A stretch of DNA of 64,000 nucleotides from Pseudomonadales bacterium (lineage in GTDB: Bacteria; Pseudomonadota; Gammaproteobacteria; Pseudomonadales; Halieaceae), in contig JACKNO010000001.1 in the NCBI GenBank assembly GCA_024234815.1, forward strand, positions 620,001-684,000. Reading direction: 5' to 3'. Below, one piece after another: positions 1-8,292 of this stretch (position 1 is the first letter of the stretch; each line of letters begins with the position of its first letter). Position numbers and translations under genes: made by a program. The notes under the pieces were generated by a model, which was not told where the DNA came from, did not search any database, and saw nothing but the letters and a program-made list of their open reading frames with translations.

Positions 1-691
1 ATGGCTCTTTCGATATTGAAACGCGGATGTTTGCGCCGGTCCGTGTGGTTATTGTTCATGCTGTCACTCGCAATCTGTACTGGATTCCAGTTCGATCCAT
101 GGGCGCGTTACCGCCCGGTGCGAAACCTGCACCTTATGCAGACCCTCGCACACATGTTACGGTCCCGCCTGACCCTCGACCAAGCACCGTTGGTGGAAAA
201 GGTGACAAAACTGCCCGCGGGCGTAGTCACCCCGCAGGTACGGTGGCTGTGCGACGTGTATTTCCCGGGTGGCTTGTGTGCCTTGCCATTGCTTTAGCGG
301 CGCATTGGGAGGTCCTGCCGTGGACCTGTGATGGGTGGCCCTTGTAGCGGCCGGGGTGCAGCTCACGCGTCATTCGGGAGTTAAATGACAACTGTCAGAA
401 CATTTTACACCAGGGTACTGCGGTATTGTGGCAGCATCATGTGGCTTTCCCTAACTATTTGATAAATAGGAATTAAAATTCCATGGTGTGATTATTGTGC
501 AGAATTACAACAAACCCGTGGTCGATGGTGACGTGACCGCGGTGGGGTTTGAGTTCACGGTGCTGGGCGGCTGTGGTGCGTTGGACCGCCAATAGAGGGC
601 TCGGCTTTCAAGGTATTTACCTTTTGTCTGGCGCTTTTGATCGGTCTCGGGGTTCTGCCTGCGAGAGCAGCCCAGGATACGCCTTTCGGGG
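1..691. other. Region with no supported gene
   Basis: I find no convincing gene here. An open frame of 98 codons starts at position 1 and one of 106 codons at 27, but they overlap, neither has a recognisable domain, and both look like chance frames in GC-rich DNA. From about 380 to 520 the sequence is clearly more AT-rich than its surroundings and contains an inverted repeat, GGAATT at 469-474 and AATTCC at 477-482. A further open stretch at 553-735 reads like a secretion signal (hydrophobic run ending in ARA) but has no start codon. Together this looks like decayed or intergenic DNA. The window edge may also cut a gene. Confidence 0.5.
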
Positions 692-1222
692 TCAGCTTTT
701 CCCTGGCCGACTATTTAGCCATTTATGCAGTTTGACCATCACTGTACCCGTCGTTTCCTCCGGCTGGGTGTCGACGATGCCATAGCCGTGTTTCTCGTAA
801 AGCCTTATCAGTTTGGCGTTCGCCGCGGAAGTCCAGGTGCAACAACTGGGCAGCGACGCTTGCCGAAACCAGTGCTCACCCGCCAGCAGCAGTTTTTCGC
901 CGCTTCCCTGGCGTCGCGCACCAGGTTCCACGAACGTTGTGGACACCAGCCCGAAGGCGGCGCCGTTCACCTCGGTTTCACGGCGCACAATCGTATGCCC
1001 GACGACATGACCCCCGGGTGTTTCAGCCAGCAGCACCGCCGCAGTCGCCTGATCGGGGTCGAGGTGCCAGCGCACCCGGTCACGCAGCCACTCCATGGAG
1101 TACAGCGCTGTTCCGGTCGTTTCACCTTCAATCTCTACGAGGGTAGCGCGCATTCGTACCGCCACCTGTTCTATTTCTGTCGTGGAGTCAGGGTCTATTG
1201 GCCTGATACGAATTGTGTTCAT
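692..1222 (-). CDS. GNAT family N-acetyltransferase
   Basis: A 176-residue protein with the GNAT fold, which transfers an acetyl group from acetyl-CoA to an amine. The acetyl-CoA pyrophosphate loop is visible as RRQGSG near residues 103-108, after the beta strand GLVSTTFVEP. The usual C-terminal helix and strand follow as NAKLIRLYEKHGY near 135-147. The substrate cannot be told from sequence. The open frame extends upstream to 1381, but those extra 53 residues overlap the neighbouring thioesterase and look nothing like a GNAT N-terminus, so I chose the ATG at 1222. No strong ribosome site is visible there. The gene lies 31 bases downstream of the thioesterase on the same strand. Confidence 0.8.
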   Translation of the reverse strand: MNTIRIRPIDPDSTTEIEQVAVRMRATLVEIEGETTGTALYSMEWLRDRVRWHLDPDQATAAVLLAETPGGHVVGHTIVRRETEVNGAAFGLVSTTFVEPGARRQGSGEKLLLAGEHWFRQASLPSCCTWTSAANAKLIRLYEKHGYGIVDTQPEETTGTVMVKLHKWLNSRPGKS

Positions 1223-1253
1223 GGCAACTCTGTGTAACCCCCGGTGCATGGAT

Positions 1254-1709
1254 TCAGCTGTCGTGTGCGATAACCGCGGGCCCGTAGCCCTCGAGAAACT
1301 CCCGCGGCATGCGCCGTGGTTTGCCGCTGCTGAGCTCAATGCAGGCGAAGCGCATTGCGGCTCGCAGCAGGGTGACGCCATCGTCCAGGCGTATCACCTG
1401 AAAACGGCGGGTCATGGTAAGTTTGTGATCCGAGCTCACGATCCAGGTACCCGCCACGACCTCGTCCCCTTCGCGCGAAGCCTGCAGGTAATCGTACTCG
1501 CTGTGGGTGATGGCCATGGCCCGGTCCAGTGCCTGGTAGCGTTCCAGGTCCAGTCCAAGGCTCACCGAGTGCGACCAGGCCACCTGTTCGCACCACTTCA
1601 CATAGACGGTGTTATTGGTGTGCTTGAGTCCGTCTATATCCTCCGGCATTACCCGGGTGTAGTAGGTGTGGGGTTCGGGGTGGTCCCACAGTGTCGCCAG
1701 GTCTGTCAC
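1254..1709 (-). CDS. Acyl-CoA thioesterase, hotdog (4HBT) family
   Basis: A 151-residue single hotdog-domain protein of the YbgC/4HBT type, which hydrolyses acyl-CoA thioesters in the cytoplasm. The family signature lies near the N-terminus: an acidic residue in MPEDIDGLKHTNN, followed by the helix VYVKWCEQVAW. Length matches the family. I chose a GTG start at 1709 because it overlaps the stop codon of the upstream NhaC gene in a GTGA arrangement typical of translational coupling. A longer frame to 1793 would run deep into that gene. Substrate chain length is unknown. Confidence 0.82.
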   Translation of the reverse strand: MTDLATLWDHPEPHTYYTRVMPEDIDGLKHTNNTVYVKWCEQVAWSHSVSLGLDLERYQALDRAMAITHSEYDYLQASREGDEVVAGTWIVSSDHKLTMTRRFQVIRLDDGVTLLRAAMRFACIELSSGKPRRMPREFLEGYGPAVIAHDS

Positions 1710-3175
1710 GGTGTTTCGGCCACGGTGTCCGGCGCCTCGGCCGGTTTCAGTGCCAGCCCTGTAAAACCGTAGGCGATAGCGATTATCGGGCAAAGCAGGT
1801 TAAAAAATGCGAACGGTGCGTAATGCATCGTCGCCACGCCCAGGGTTGCGGACATATAGGCGCCGCATGTATTCCAGGGAATTAGCGCGGAAGTGAGGGT
1901 TGCTGAATCTTCCAGCGTGCGGGACAGGTTGAGACGGGACAGGCCGTGACCTTCATAGGCGTCCTTGTACATTCGCCCCGGCAGGGCGATCGCGATGTAC
2001 TGGTCCGCCGCTAGGGCATTGGTGCCTATGCAGGTGGCTACGGTAGTGGTGATCAACGAGCCGGTTCCCTTGACCCTGCGCAAAGCGAGCTGCAGCAGAT
2101 AGTTGAGAATACCCGTGCGCTCCAGCACGCCGCCAAAGCCCAGTGCGCAGATAATCAGCCATACAGTATTGAGCATGCTGGCCATGCCGCCCTTGCTCAG
2201 CAGCGAGTCCAGAAATTCATTGCCGCTGTGCGATGAGTAGCCGTTAAACAGGCTGATCCAGATCCCCTTCAGTGCCGTCAGAAAGTGTCCCGCCCCGGGA
2301 TCGTCGGCCAATCGGGCCACGGCGTCGGGCTGGAACAGAGCGGCGAATACAGCGCCGGTTAAGGCGCTGATAATGATGGCCGGGTAGGCCGGGTAGCGTT
2401 TGTATACCAGCCACAGCATCAGTACCAGCGGGAGTAGCAGATGCACACCGATGTTGAACTGGCTCGCGAGCGACTCCTGCAGGGCGGCTATTTCTCCGGG
2501 CGCGGGGGCGCTGGAGCTGCCCAGCAGCGCGAAAATAATGAGGGCTATTCCGAATGCGGGGATTGTGGTCCACAGCATGTGGCGAATATGGTCGAACAGG
2601 TCGACGCCGGTGGCCGCGGAGGCGAGGTTGGTGGTGTCGGACATGGGCGACAATTTGTCGCCGAAGTACGCCCCCGAAACAATTGCCCCGGCGGTAATCG
2701 CGGGAGACAGCTCGAAGCTTCCGGCAATTCCCATCAGGCCAATCCCCAGGGTACCGGCCACTGTCCAGGAGCTGCCGATACTGAGGGCGACGATGGCGCA
2801 GATAGCGGCGCTGGCCGTATAAAAGATGCCGGGATTGAGTATCTGCACGCCGTAATAAATCATGGACGGAACCGTCCCGCACAATATCCAGGTGCCGATC
2901 AGCATGCCGACCGCGAGCAGGATGAGCGTTGGCCCCAGCCCCAGTGCGATACCGTTTACAATGCCATCCTGGCACTCGTGCCAGCCGATGCCCACCCGGC
3001 GACCGACCAGTGCCGCCACGCAGGACGCGAGTATCAGGGCGATCTGATTGGCACCGTAGGACGAGTCGGAGCCAAACAGGTAAACCGAACATCCCAGCAA
3101 CGCGATCAGGAAAACTATTGGCGTGAGGGCCAGCGCAGGCGAGATGGTCTCTTCCTGATTTCGGACACTGTTCAA
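1706..3175 (-). CDS. Na+/H+ antiporter, NhaC family
   Basis: A 489-residue inner-membrane protein of about a dozen hydrophobic segments, of the size and type of NhaC secondary transporters, which exchange Na+ for protons. Some family members carry malate/lactate or amino acids instead. The characteristic motif is present around residues 160-185: GAIVSGAYFGDKLSPMSDTT. A matching second-half motif, NALAADQYIAIALPGRM, sits near 390. The start appears to be TTG at 3175; no ATG or GTG lies nearby upstream of the first membrane segment, and the ribosome site is weak. It is followed with a 4-base overlap by the thioesterase. Confidence 0.85.
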   Translation of the reverse strand: MNSVRNQEETISPALALTPIVFLIALLGCSVYLFGSDSSYGANQIALILASCVAALVGRRVGIGWHECQDGIVNGIALGLGPTLILLAVGMLIGTWILCGTVPSMIYYGVQILNPGIFYTASAAICAIVALSIGSSWTVAGTLGIGLMGIAGSFELSPAITAGAIVSGAYFGDKLSPMSDTTNLASAATGVDLFDHIRHMLWTTIPAFGIALIIFALLGSSSAPAPGEIAALQESLASQFNIGVHLLLPLVLMLWLVYKRYPAYPAIIISALTGAVFAALFQPDAVARLADDPGAGHFLTALKGIWISLFNGYSSHSGNEFLDSLLSKGGMASMLNTVWLIICALGFGGVLERTGILNYLLQLALRRVKGTGSLITTTVATCIGTNALAADQYIAIALPGRMYKDAYEGHGLSRLNLSRTLEDSATLTSALIPWNTCGAYMSATLGVATMHYAPFAFFNLLCPIIAIAYGFTGLALKPAEAPDTVAETP

Positions 3176-3403
3176 TGTTCTTCGCTCTTGTAGTCTGGCA
3201 TTAGTGACATGGCTGCTATGACCGGCGCCTTGATATGCGTTCCGTGGGCGCGCGAAAACCGGTGATCGCGCCGCGCGATTGAATGCCAGAATGCCTCAAA
3301 AGCCGCGGGCGGTACAGGGCGGCTGCACTTTGTCAGTCCCGCTGCTTACTACGCCGCGCCGATCACGTAACATACCGGGGAAAATCGGATCAGAAATAAG
3401 GTT

Positions 3404-4318
3404 ATGACTCAGGCAGTTCGGGCACAGGGAAACACGGATCGCCAGGCGCTGGTGTACGGGCTCGCCGCGGTATTGTTCTGGTCGACGGTGGCGACCGCGT
3501 TCAAGCTGGCCCTGCGCGAACTGGATGTGCTGCAACTGCTGGCTTACTCGGTTTGCTTCTCCGCCCTGGCACTGCTGTTGATCAACTGGTGGCAGGGCCG
3601 ACTGGCGCTGTTGCGCGAGTACGCCAGCGCGACGCCCGCTTACTTCCTGGTGATGGGGTTGGTAAACCCCGTCATCTACTACCTGGTCCTGCTGCATTGC
3701 TACGACCTGCTACCGGCGCAGCAGGCGCAGGCCATCAACTACACCTGGGCGATCACCCTGGCGTTGCTGGCTGTTCCCATCCTCGGCCATAAACTTAACC
3801 GGCGCGATGTGCTGGCGCTGGTCATGGGCTATTCCGGGGTGTTGATCATCGCGACCCGCGGGCAGGTGCTGCAACTGCGGTTCGACAGTCTCGCGGGTGT
3901 CGGGCTCGCCCTGCTGAGCACCCTGATCTGGGCGGGTTACTGGCTGGCGTCCACCCGCAACCAGCGCGACCCCGTCGCCTGCCTGTGCATCAATTTCCTG
4001 GTGGCCGCTCCGGTGGCATTGGCGCTGTGCGCGCTGTTCTCCAATCTGGCGCTGCCGGGTTGGCAAGGCCTCGCCGGCGCCGCTTACGTCGGCCTGTTTG
4101 AGATGGGCGTCACCTTTGCCTTGTGGTCAACCGCGCTGCGCCTGTCCAGCGGGGTATCGCGAGTCGGCAACCTGATCTTCCTCGCGCCCCTGGTATCGCT
4201 GGTATTCATCGCCACGATTCTGGGGGAGCCGATTCACCCCGCCACCCTGGTGGGTCTGGCGCTCATTATTCCGGGGGTACTGCTACAGCAGCGCCAGAAG
4301 CCCGCGCCGCTGGTGTAG
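3404..4318 (+). CDS. EamA/DMT family transporter
   Basis: A 304-residue, very hydrophobic protein with about ten transmembrane segments, matching the drug/metabolite transporter family with two EamA repeats (roughly residues 12-140 and 150-295). It starts AVLFWSTVATAFKLALRE and ends near LALIIPGVLLQQRQ. Family members export amino acids, metabolites or drugs; the substrate here is unknown. The start ATG at 3404 has a plausible AAGG ribosome site. It is followed after only 9 bases by the FAN1-like nuclease gene, so the two may be cotranscribed, although no functional link is obvious. Confidence 0.85.
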   Translation: MTQAVRAQGNTDRQALVYGLAAVLFWSTVATAFKLALRELDVLQLLAYSVCFSALALLLINWWQGRLALLREYASATPAYFLVMGLVNPVIYYLVLLHCYDLLPAQQAQAINYTWAITLALLAVPILGHKLNRRDVLALVMGYSGVLIIATRGQVLQLRFDSLAGVGLALLSTLIWAGYWLASTRNQRDPVACLCINFLVAAPVALALCALFSNLALPGWQGLAGAAYVGLFEMGVTFALWSTALRLSSGVSRVGNLIFLAPLVSLVFIATILGEPIHPATLVGLALIIPGVLLQQRQKPAPLV

Positions 4319-4327
4319 GCGGCAGCT

Positions 4328-6013
4328 ATGGACCCTGGCGACAACACCCGCAACCCCGAGCTGGCTCCGCACTACTACCGGGATAACTTCATCGCCCTGT
4401 GCGATACGGTGGAGAGCCAGTACGGAGACCTGCTGACAGCTGCCGAACTGGGGTTTCTGCAGGTTTATCGCGCGCTGCCCTTTGCGGCACAGTGCCTGTA
4501 TGTGAGACTCATATCGCGAGTGGGCCCGTGGTTTCGGCAGAGCAAGCTGGACTACCCGGAGCTCGGTGCCGCCGCACCCATCGTCGACAGCCTGCTTGCT
4601 GCCGGCTTGGCGGAATCCGCTACCGGGCTCGACGCGCCGGAGCTCGGCGCGCTGTACACCCGGGCCGAGTTGCTGGAGGCTTTCGGGTCGCAGCTCACGG
4701 AGGTTCCCCGGGGCAAACCCGCCCTGCTGGAGGCCATCGACGCGCTGGCGCTGGACAGGGCCCGGCACCTGGAGTTGCTGAAAGCCGTAGACGGGGAACG
4801 GATCGTCGCGCCCTGCGCAGTGGCCGAGGTACAACTGCTGCAATTGCTGTTCTTTGGCAACCGCCACCAGAGCCTGACTGATTTTGTACTGAGTGATCTC
4901 GGTGTCGCCCGTTACTACCCCTACTCCCTGGATCGCCAGTACCGCCTGTTCCCGCACCGGGAGGCCCTGGATGAATTCCTCGCCTGCGCGGAACTCGGCG
5001 ATTGCTGGTACGAACTGCGCGAGAGTGAGGATCCTGCGGCCCTGCCCGCGCTGGCGGTGCAGATTCTGTCGCAGGATATCCGGTTTTCCTCCAGCGAGGG
5101 CCGCTGGCACCGGCTGTGCAACGGCCTGGCCAGGGACCTGGAGCGTCTCGGTGAACTGGAACTGGCCGGGGACCTTTACGCCTGCAGCGGCCGCCACCCG
5201 GCCCGGGAGCGACGCCTGCGCGTTATGGAGCGGCTGCAGGACTGGGAGGCCGCCCTGCAACTGAGTGAACAGATACTGGCCGACCCCTGGTGTGAAGAGG
5301 AGCGAGACGCGGCGGAACGGGTGCAACCCAGAATCCGGCGTCAACTGGGTGCCAGGCCCGCCCCGCGCCGCCGCGACACATTCCGCAAGCTGGCCCTGGA
5401 ACTGCCCCGCGAGGACGCCCCGGTGGAGGTTCTGGCGGCACGCCGGCTGGCGGCGGATTGGGCGGCCGTTCACTATGTGGAAAACAGCCTGATGAATACC
5501 CTGTTCGGCCTGGCGTTCTGGGAGCAGATATTTATCCCGGTGCCAGGGGCATTCCACAATCCGTTCCAGAGCGTTCCCACGGATATGTACAGCCCCGGCT
5601 TCAGGGCGCGTCGCCAGCACGCGCTCGCGGCACGGCTGGCCGAATTGCGCGCTGGCGATATCCAGCCCATGTTGTTGGAGGCCCATGGTCGTTATGCGCC
5701 CTGCCAGTGTCGCTGGGTGGACTGGCGGCGGGTTGACGAGGCCATGCTGGAGGCGGCGACCAGTGTCATCCCGGGGAGCCACCTGCTGGCGATATGGGAG
5801 CGCATACTATTCGACCCCCGGGAAAACCGCAGGGGCTTTCCCGACCTTGTGGCGTTGGGGGAAAAACCCGGGGACTACAGCCTGATCGAGGTGAAAGGCC
5901 CGGGGGATGCGCTGCAGGAGAGCCAGAAGCGGTGGCTGCGTTTCTTCGAGCGCGAGGGCATTCCGGCGACGGTAGCCTGGGTGACCTGGGAACAGGGCGC
6001 GGACGATGATTGA
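4328..6013 (+). CDS. FAN1-like VRR-NUC domain nuclease
   Basis: A 561-residue protein that matches bacterial FAN1 homologues in length and layout. The N-terminal two thirds are helical, with a repeat-like region near 265-340. A C-terminal VRR-NUC nuclease domain spans about 440-555. The PD-(D/E)XK active site is visible as GFPDLVAL followed by YSLIEVKGPGD, then the VRR-NUC hallmark LQESQKRWLRFF. FAN1 enzymes are structure-specific nucleases that cut 5-prime flaps and help resolve DNA interstrand crosslinks. The gene overlaps the downstream helicase by 8 bases, which argues for a joint role in DNA repair. Activity is inferred from motifs only. Confidence 0.88.
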   Translation: MDPGDNTRNPELAPHYYRDNFIALCDTVESQYGDLLTAAELGFLQVYRALPFAAQCLYVRLISRVGPWFRQSKLDYPELGAAAPIVDSLLAAGLAESATGLDAPELGALYTRAELLEAFGSQLTEVPRGKPALLEAIDALALDRARHLELLKAVDGERIVAPCAVAEVQLLQLLFFGNRHQSLTDFVLSDLGVARYYPYSLDRQYRLFPHREALDEFLACAELGDCWYELRESEDPAALPALAVQILSQDIRFSSSEGRWHRLCNGLARDLERLGELELAGDLYACSGRHPARERRLRVMERLQDWEAALQLSEQILADPWCEEERDAAERVQPRIRRQLGARPAPRRRDTFRKLALELPREDAPVEVLAARRLAADWAAVHYVENSLMNTLFGLAFWEQIFIPVPGAFHNPFQSVPTDMYSPGFRARRQHALAARLAELRAGDIQPMLLEAHGRYAPCQCRWVDWRRVDEAMLEAATSVIPGSHLLAIWERILFDPRENRRGFPDLVALGEKPGDYSLIEVKGPGDALQESQKRWLRFFEREGIPATVAWVTWEQGADDD

Positions 6014-8291
6014 GCTGTCGGTCACTGTGCGCGACCTGGTGGCGTTCTGTCACCGCGCCGGGGATATCGATCATCGTTTCACGCCCTCCCCCACCGGCGT
6101 CCAGGGTGTAGCCGGGCACCAGCGCGTCTACCGGCGCCGCGGCGACAGCTATCGCAGCGAATACACGGTGGATTACAGCCAGACCGAGGGTGGCCTGCGG
6201 CTGCGACTGAGCGGTCGCGCCGATGGCTATGACCCCGCCGCCGCGCTGGTAGAGGAAATAAAAACCTGCCGCATCAGGCCCGCCCTGATCCCGGCGACAG
6301 TCAGCCGCATGCACCTGGCGCAGGCCCGCCTGTACGCGGCGCTGATAGCTATCGAGCAGGACCTGGACCAATTGGAAGTGCGGCTGACGTGGTTCAACAT
6401 CGACAGCGGCGAGGAAACGCCATTGTCCCAGAGTTACACGCGCCGGGAACTGGAGCAGTTCCTTGCCGGCTCGCTGGACCAGTTCTCGGGCTGGCTTGCG
6501 CGGCTTGCCGGCTTGCGGCGGCAACGGGACCAGAGCCTGCAAGAGCTGGCGTTTCCGCACGGGGAGTTCCGTCGCGGCCAGCGCGAGATTGCGGAGCTGG
6601 TATACAAGTGTATAGACCAGGGGGGTGAGCTGTTGCTGGAGGCGCCCACCGGAATCGGCAAGACCGCCGCCGTGTTGTACCCGGCGGTCAAGGCATTGGC
6701 CACGGGCAAGCACGACCGTATCGCTTACATCACGGCAAAAACCGTGGGCAGGCGCACTGCCGAGGAAACCCTGGACGCCTGCAGGCGCGAAGGCCTGGTT
6801 TTGCCGGCGCTCACCCTCACTGCCAAAGAGCGTGTCTGTTTTTCGCCGGGGAAAGCCTGCCACGGCGACGACTGCCGCTATGCCCGGGGTTATTACGATC
6901 GCCTGCCGCAGGCGCTGGCGGCGGCGATCGAAACCCCATCCCTCAGGCAGGCGGATATCGAGGAACTGGCCCGGCGGTTCGACATCTGCCCCTACCAGCT
7001 GGCGCTGGACCTGCTGCCCTGGGTTGACCTGGTGATAGCCGACCTGCACTACGTGTACAGCCTCACCTCAACCCTTGGCAGCCAGATGCAGCTCGATGGC
7101 AGGCGCTGGAGCGTACTGCTGGATGAGGCACACAACCTGCCGGAGCGGGCGCGGCGCATGTACCGGGCGAGCCTGGCCAAGGCGGACCTGATGGCTCTGC
7201 GGCGGCAGTCGCCGACGGGTTTGGGCGCCGCGCTGGATCGTATCAATCGCGGTTTGCTGGCCTTGCAACGCCAGCACTGGCAGGAACCGGATTACGACAG
7301 CCGGCAGGATTTCCCCGCCAACCTGCAGCAGGCCCTGGCGGATTTTGTCGCGGCAACCGGCGAATTGCTGGCGCAGGAGCCGGCACTGTTGCAGCGCCAG
7401 CCCCTGCTGCTGGATTTCTATTTCGAGGTAGTGCATTTCCTGCGGCTGGCGGATCACTGGGGAGATGATTTTCGTTTCGAACTCAGCCGTAATGAGGGTC
7501 GCCAGAGCCTGCGGGTGACGCTCAACTGCCTCGACCCGGCCCGCCTGTTGCGACAAAGACAGGAGTCGCTGCATTCGATGACCGCGTTTTCAGCCACCCT
7601 GTCGCCGCCGGACTGGACCCGAAACGCCCTGGGCCTGGGGGAAACGGCGGTGTTCCGCCGCGAGGTTTCGCCATTTCACGAAGGCCAGCTGGAGGTTTTC
7701 CTGGCCACCGGCGTGGACACCCGTTACAGCCGGCGCGAGCAGTCCCTGCCGCAACTTGCCGCCACCGTGATGACGTGGCTGGCGCGGGAACAGGGAAATT
7801 GTATTGTCTATTTCCCCTCCTACCGCTACCTGCAGGATTGCCTGCAGCGATTGCGGGAGCTGGGGCTGGACCAGCTGCGACCGACCTTGTGGGTGCAACA
7901 GCGGGAGCAGGCGGACGCCGGACGCGACCAGCTGCTGCGGTTACTCGAGGAACGCAGGGATGTTGCCGCCCTGTGCATACTCGGCGGTGTGTTCGGCGAG
8001 GGCATCGATCTTCCGGGAGAGCGGCTGACCAGTGTGGTGATCGTGGGAGTGGGACTGCCCCAGTTCAACCGCGACACGGAGCAGTTGCGCGCCTGGTTCC
8101 AGCAGCGGCACGGCGCCGGTTTTGAATACGCCTACCTGTATCCCGGGATGCAAAAGGTGGACCAGGCCCTGGGCCGGGTTATTCGCGGGAGTGAAGACCG
8201 GGGCCGGGCACTGCTCATAGACAGTCGTTACGGCGAGCGCCAGTACCGCAAGCTGCTGCCGCCGTGGTGGAGTTACCGGCCCTGGCCCTGA
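6006..8291 (+). CDS. DinG/XPD-like iron-sulfur helicase with N-terminal nuclease-like domain
   Basis: A 761-residue superfamily 2 helicase of the XPD/Rad3/DinG type. Walker A is APTGIGKT at 213-220 and the DEAH box is at 373-376. Four cysteines at 278, 285, 290 and 328 sit between them, as expected for the 4Fe-4S domain of this family. C-terminal helicase motifs include FGEGIDLPG and the arginine-finger motif QALGRVIRG. The first ~170 residues carry a separate PD-(D/E)XK-like signature, with D73 in GRADGYD and E84/K86 in VEEIKT, resembling RecB/Cas4-type nucleases. It overlaps the FAN1-like gene by 8 bases. A role in DNA repair is inferred from this pairing. Confidence 0.87.
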   Translation: MIELSVTVRDLVAFCHRAGDIDHRFTPSPTGVQGVAGHQRVYRRRGDSYRSEYTVDYSQTEGGLRLRLSGRADGYDPAAALVEEIKTCRIRPALIPATVSRMHLAQARLYAALIAIEQDLDQLEVRLTWFNIDSGEETPLSQSYTRRELEQFLAGSLDQFSGWLARLAGLRRQRDQSLQELAFPHGEFRRGQREIAELVYKCIDQGGELLLEAPTGIGKTAAVLYPAVKALATGKHDRIAYITAKTVGRRTAEETLDACRREGLVLPALTLTAKERVCFSPGKACHGDDCRYARGYYDRLPQALAAAIETPSLRQADIEELARRFDICPYQLALDLLPWVDLVIADLHYVYSLTSTLGSQMQLDGRRWSVLLDEAHNLPERARRMYRASLAKADLMALRRQSPTGLGAALDRINRGLLALQRQHWQEPDYDSRQDFPANLQQALADFVAATGELLAQEPALLQRQPLLLDFYFEVVHFLRLADHWGDDFRFELSRNEGRQSLRVTLNCLDPARLLRQRQESLHSMTAFSATLSPPDWTRNALGLGETAVFRREVSPFHEGQLEVFLATGVDTRYSRREQSLPQLAATVMTWLAREQGNCIVYFPSYRYLQDCLQRLRELGLDQLRPTLWVQQREQADAGRDQLLRLLEERRDVAALCILGGVFGEGIDLPGERLTSVVIVGVGLPQFNRDTEQLRAWFQQRHGAGFEYAYLYPGMQKVDQALGRVIRGSEDRGRALLIDSRYGERQYRKLLPPWWSYRPWP

Positions 8292-8292
8292 G

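Noticed and set aside
1..347. Two overlapping plus-strand frames of 98 and 106 codons
   Set aside because: No domain, no convincing ribosome site, and they exclude each other; kept only as an unassigned region.
4283..5782. A 499-codon open frame on the minus strand
   Set aside because: It is antisense to the FAN1-like gene; its composition is that of a shadow frame.
5766..7049. A 427-codon open frame on the minus strand
   Set aside because: It is antisense to the nuclease-helicase pair and has no recognisable domain.
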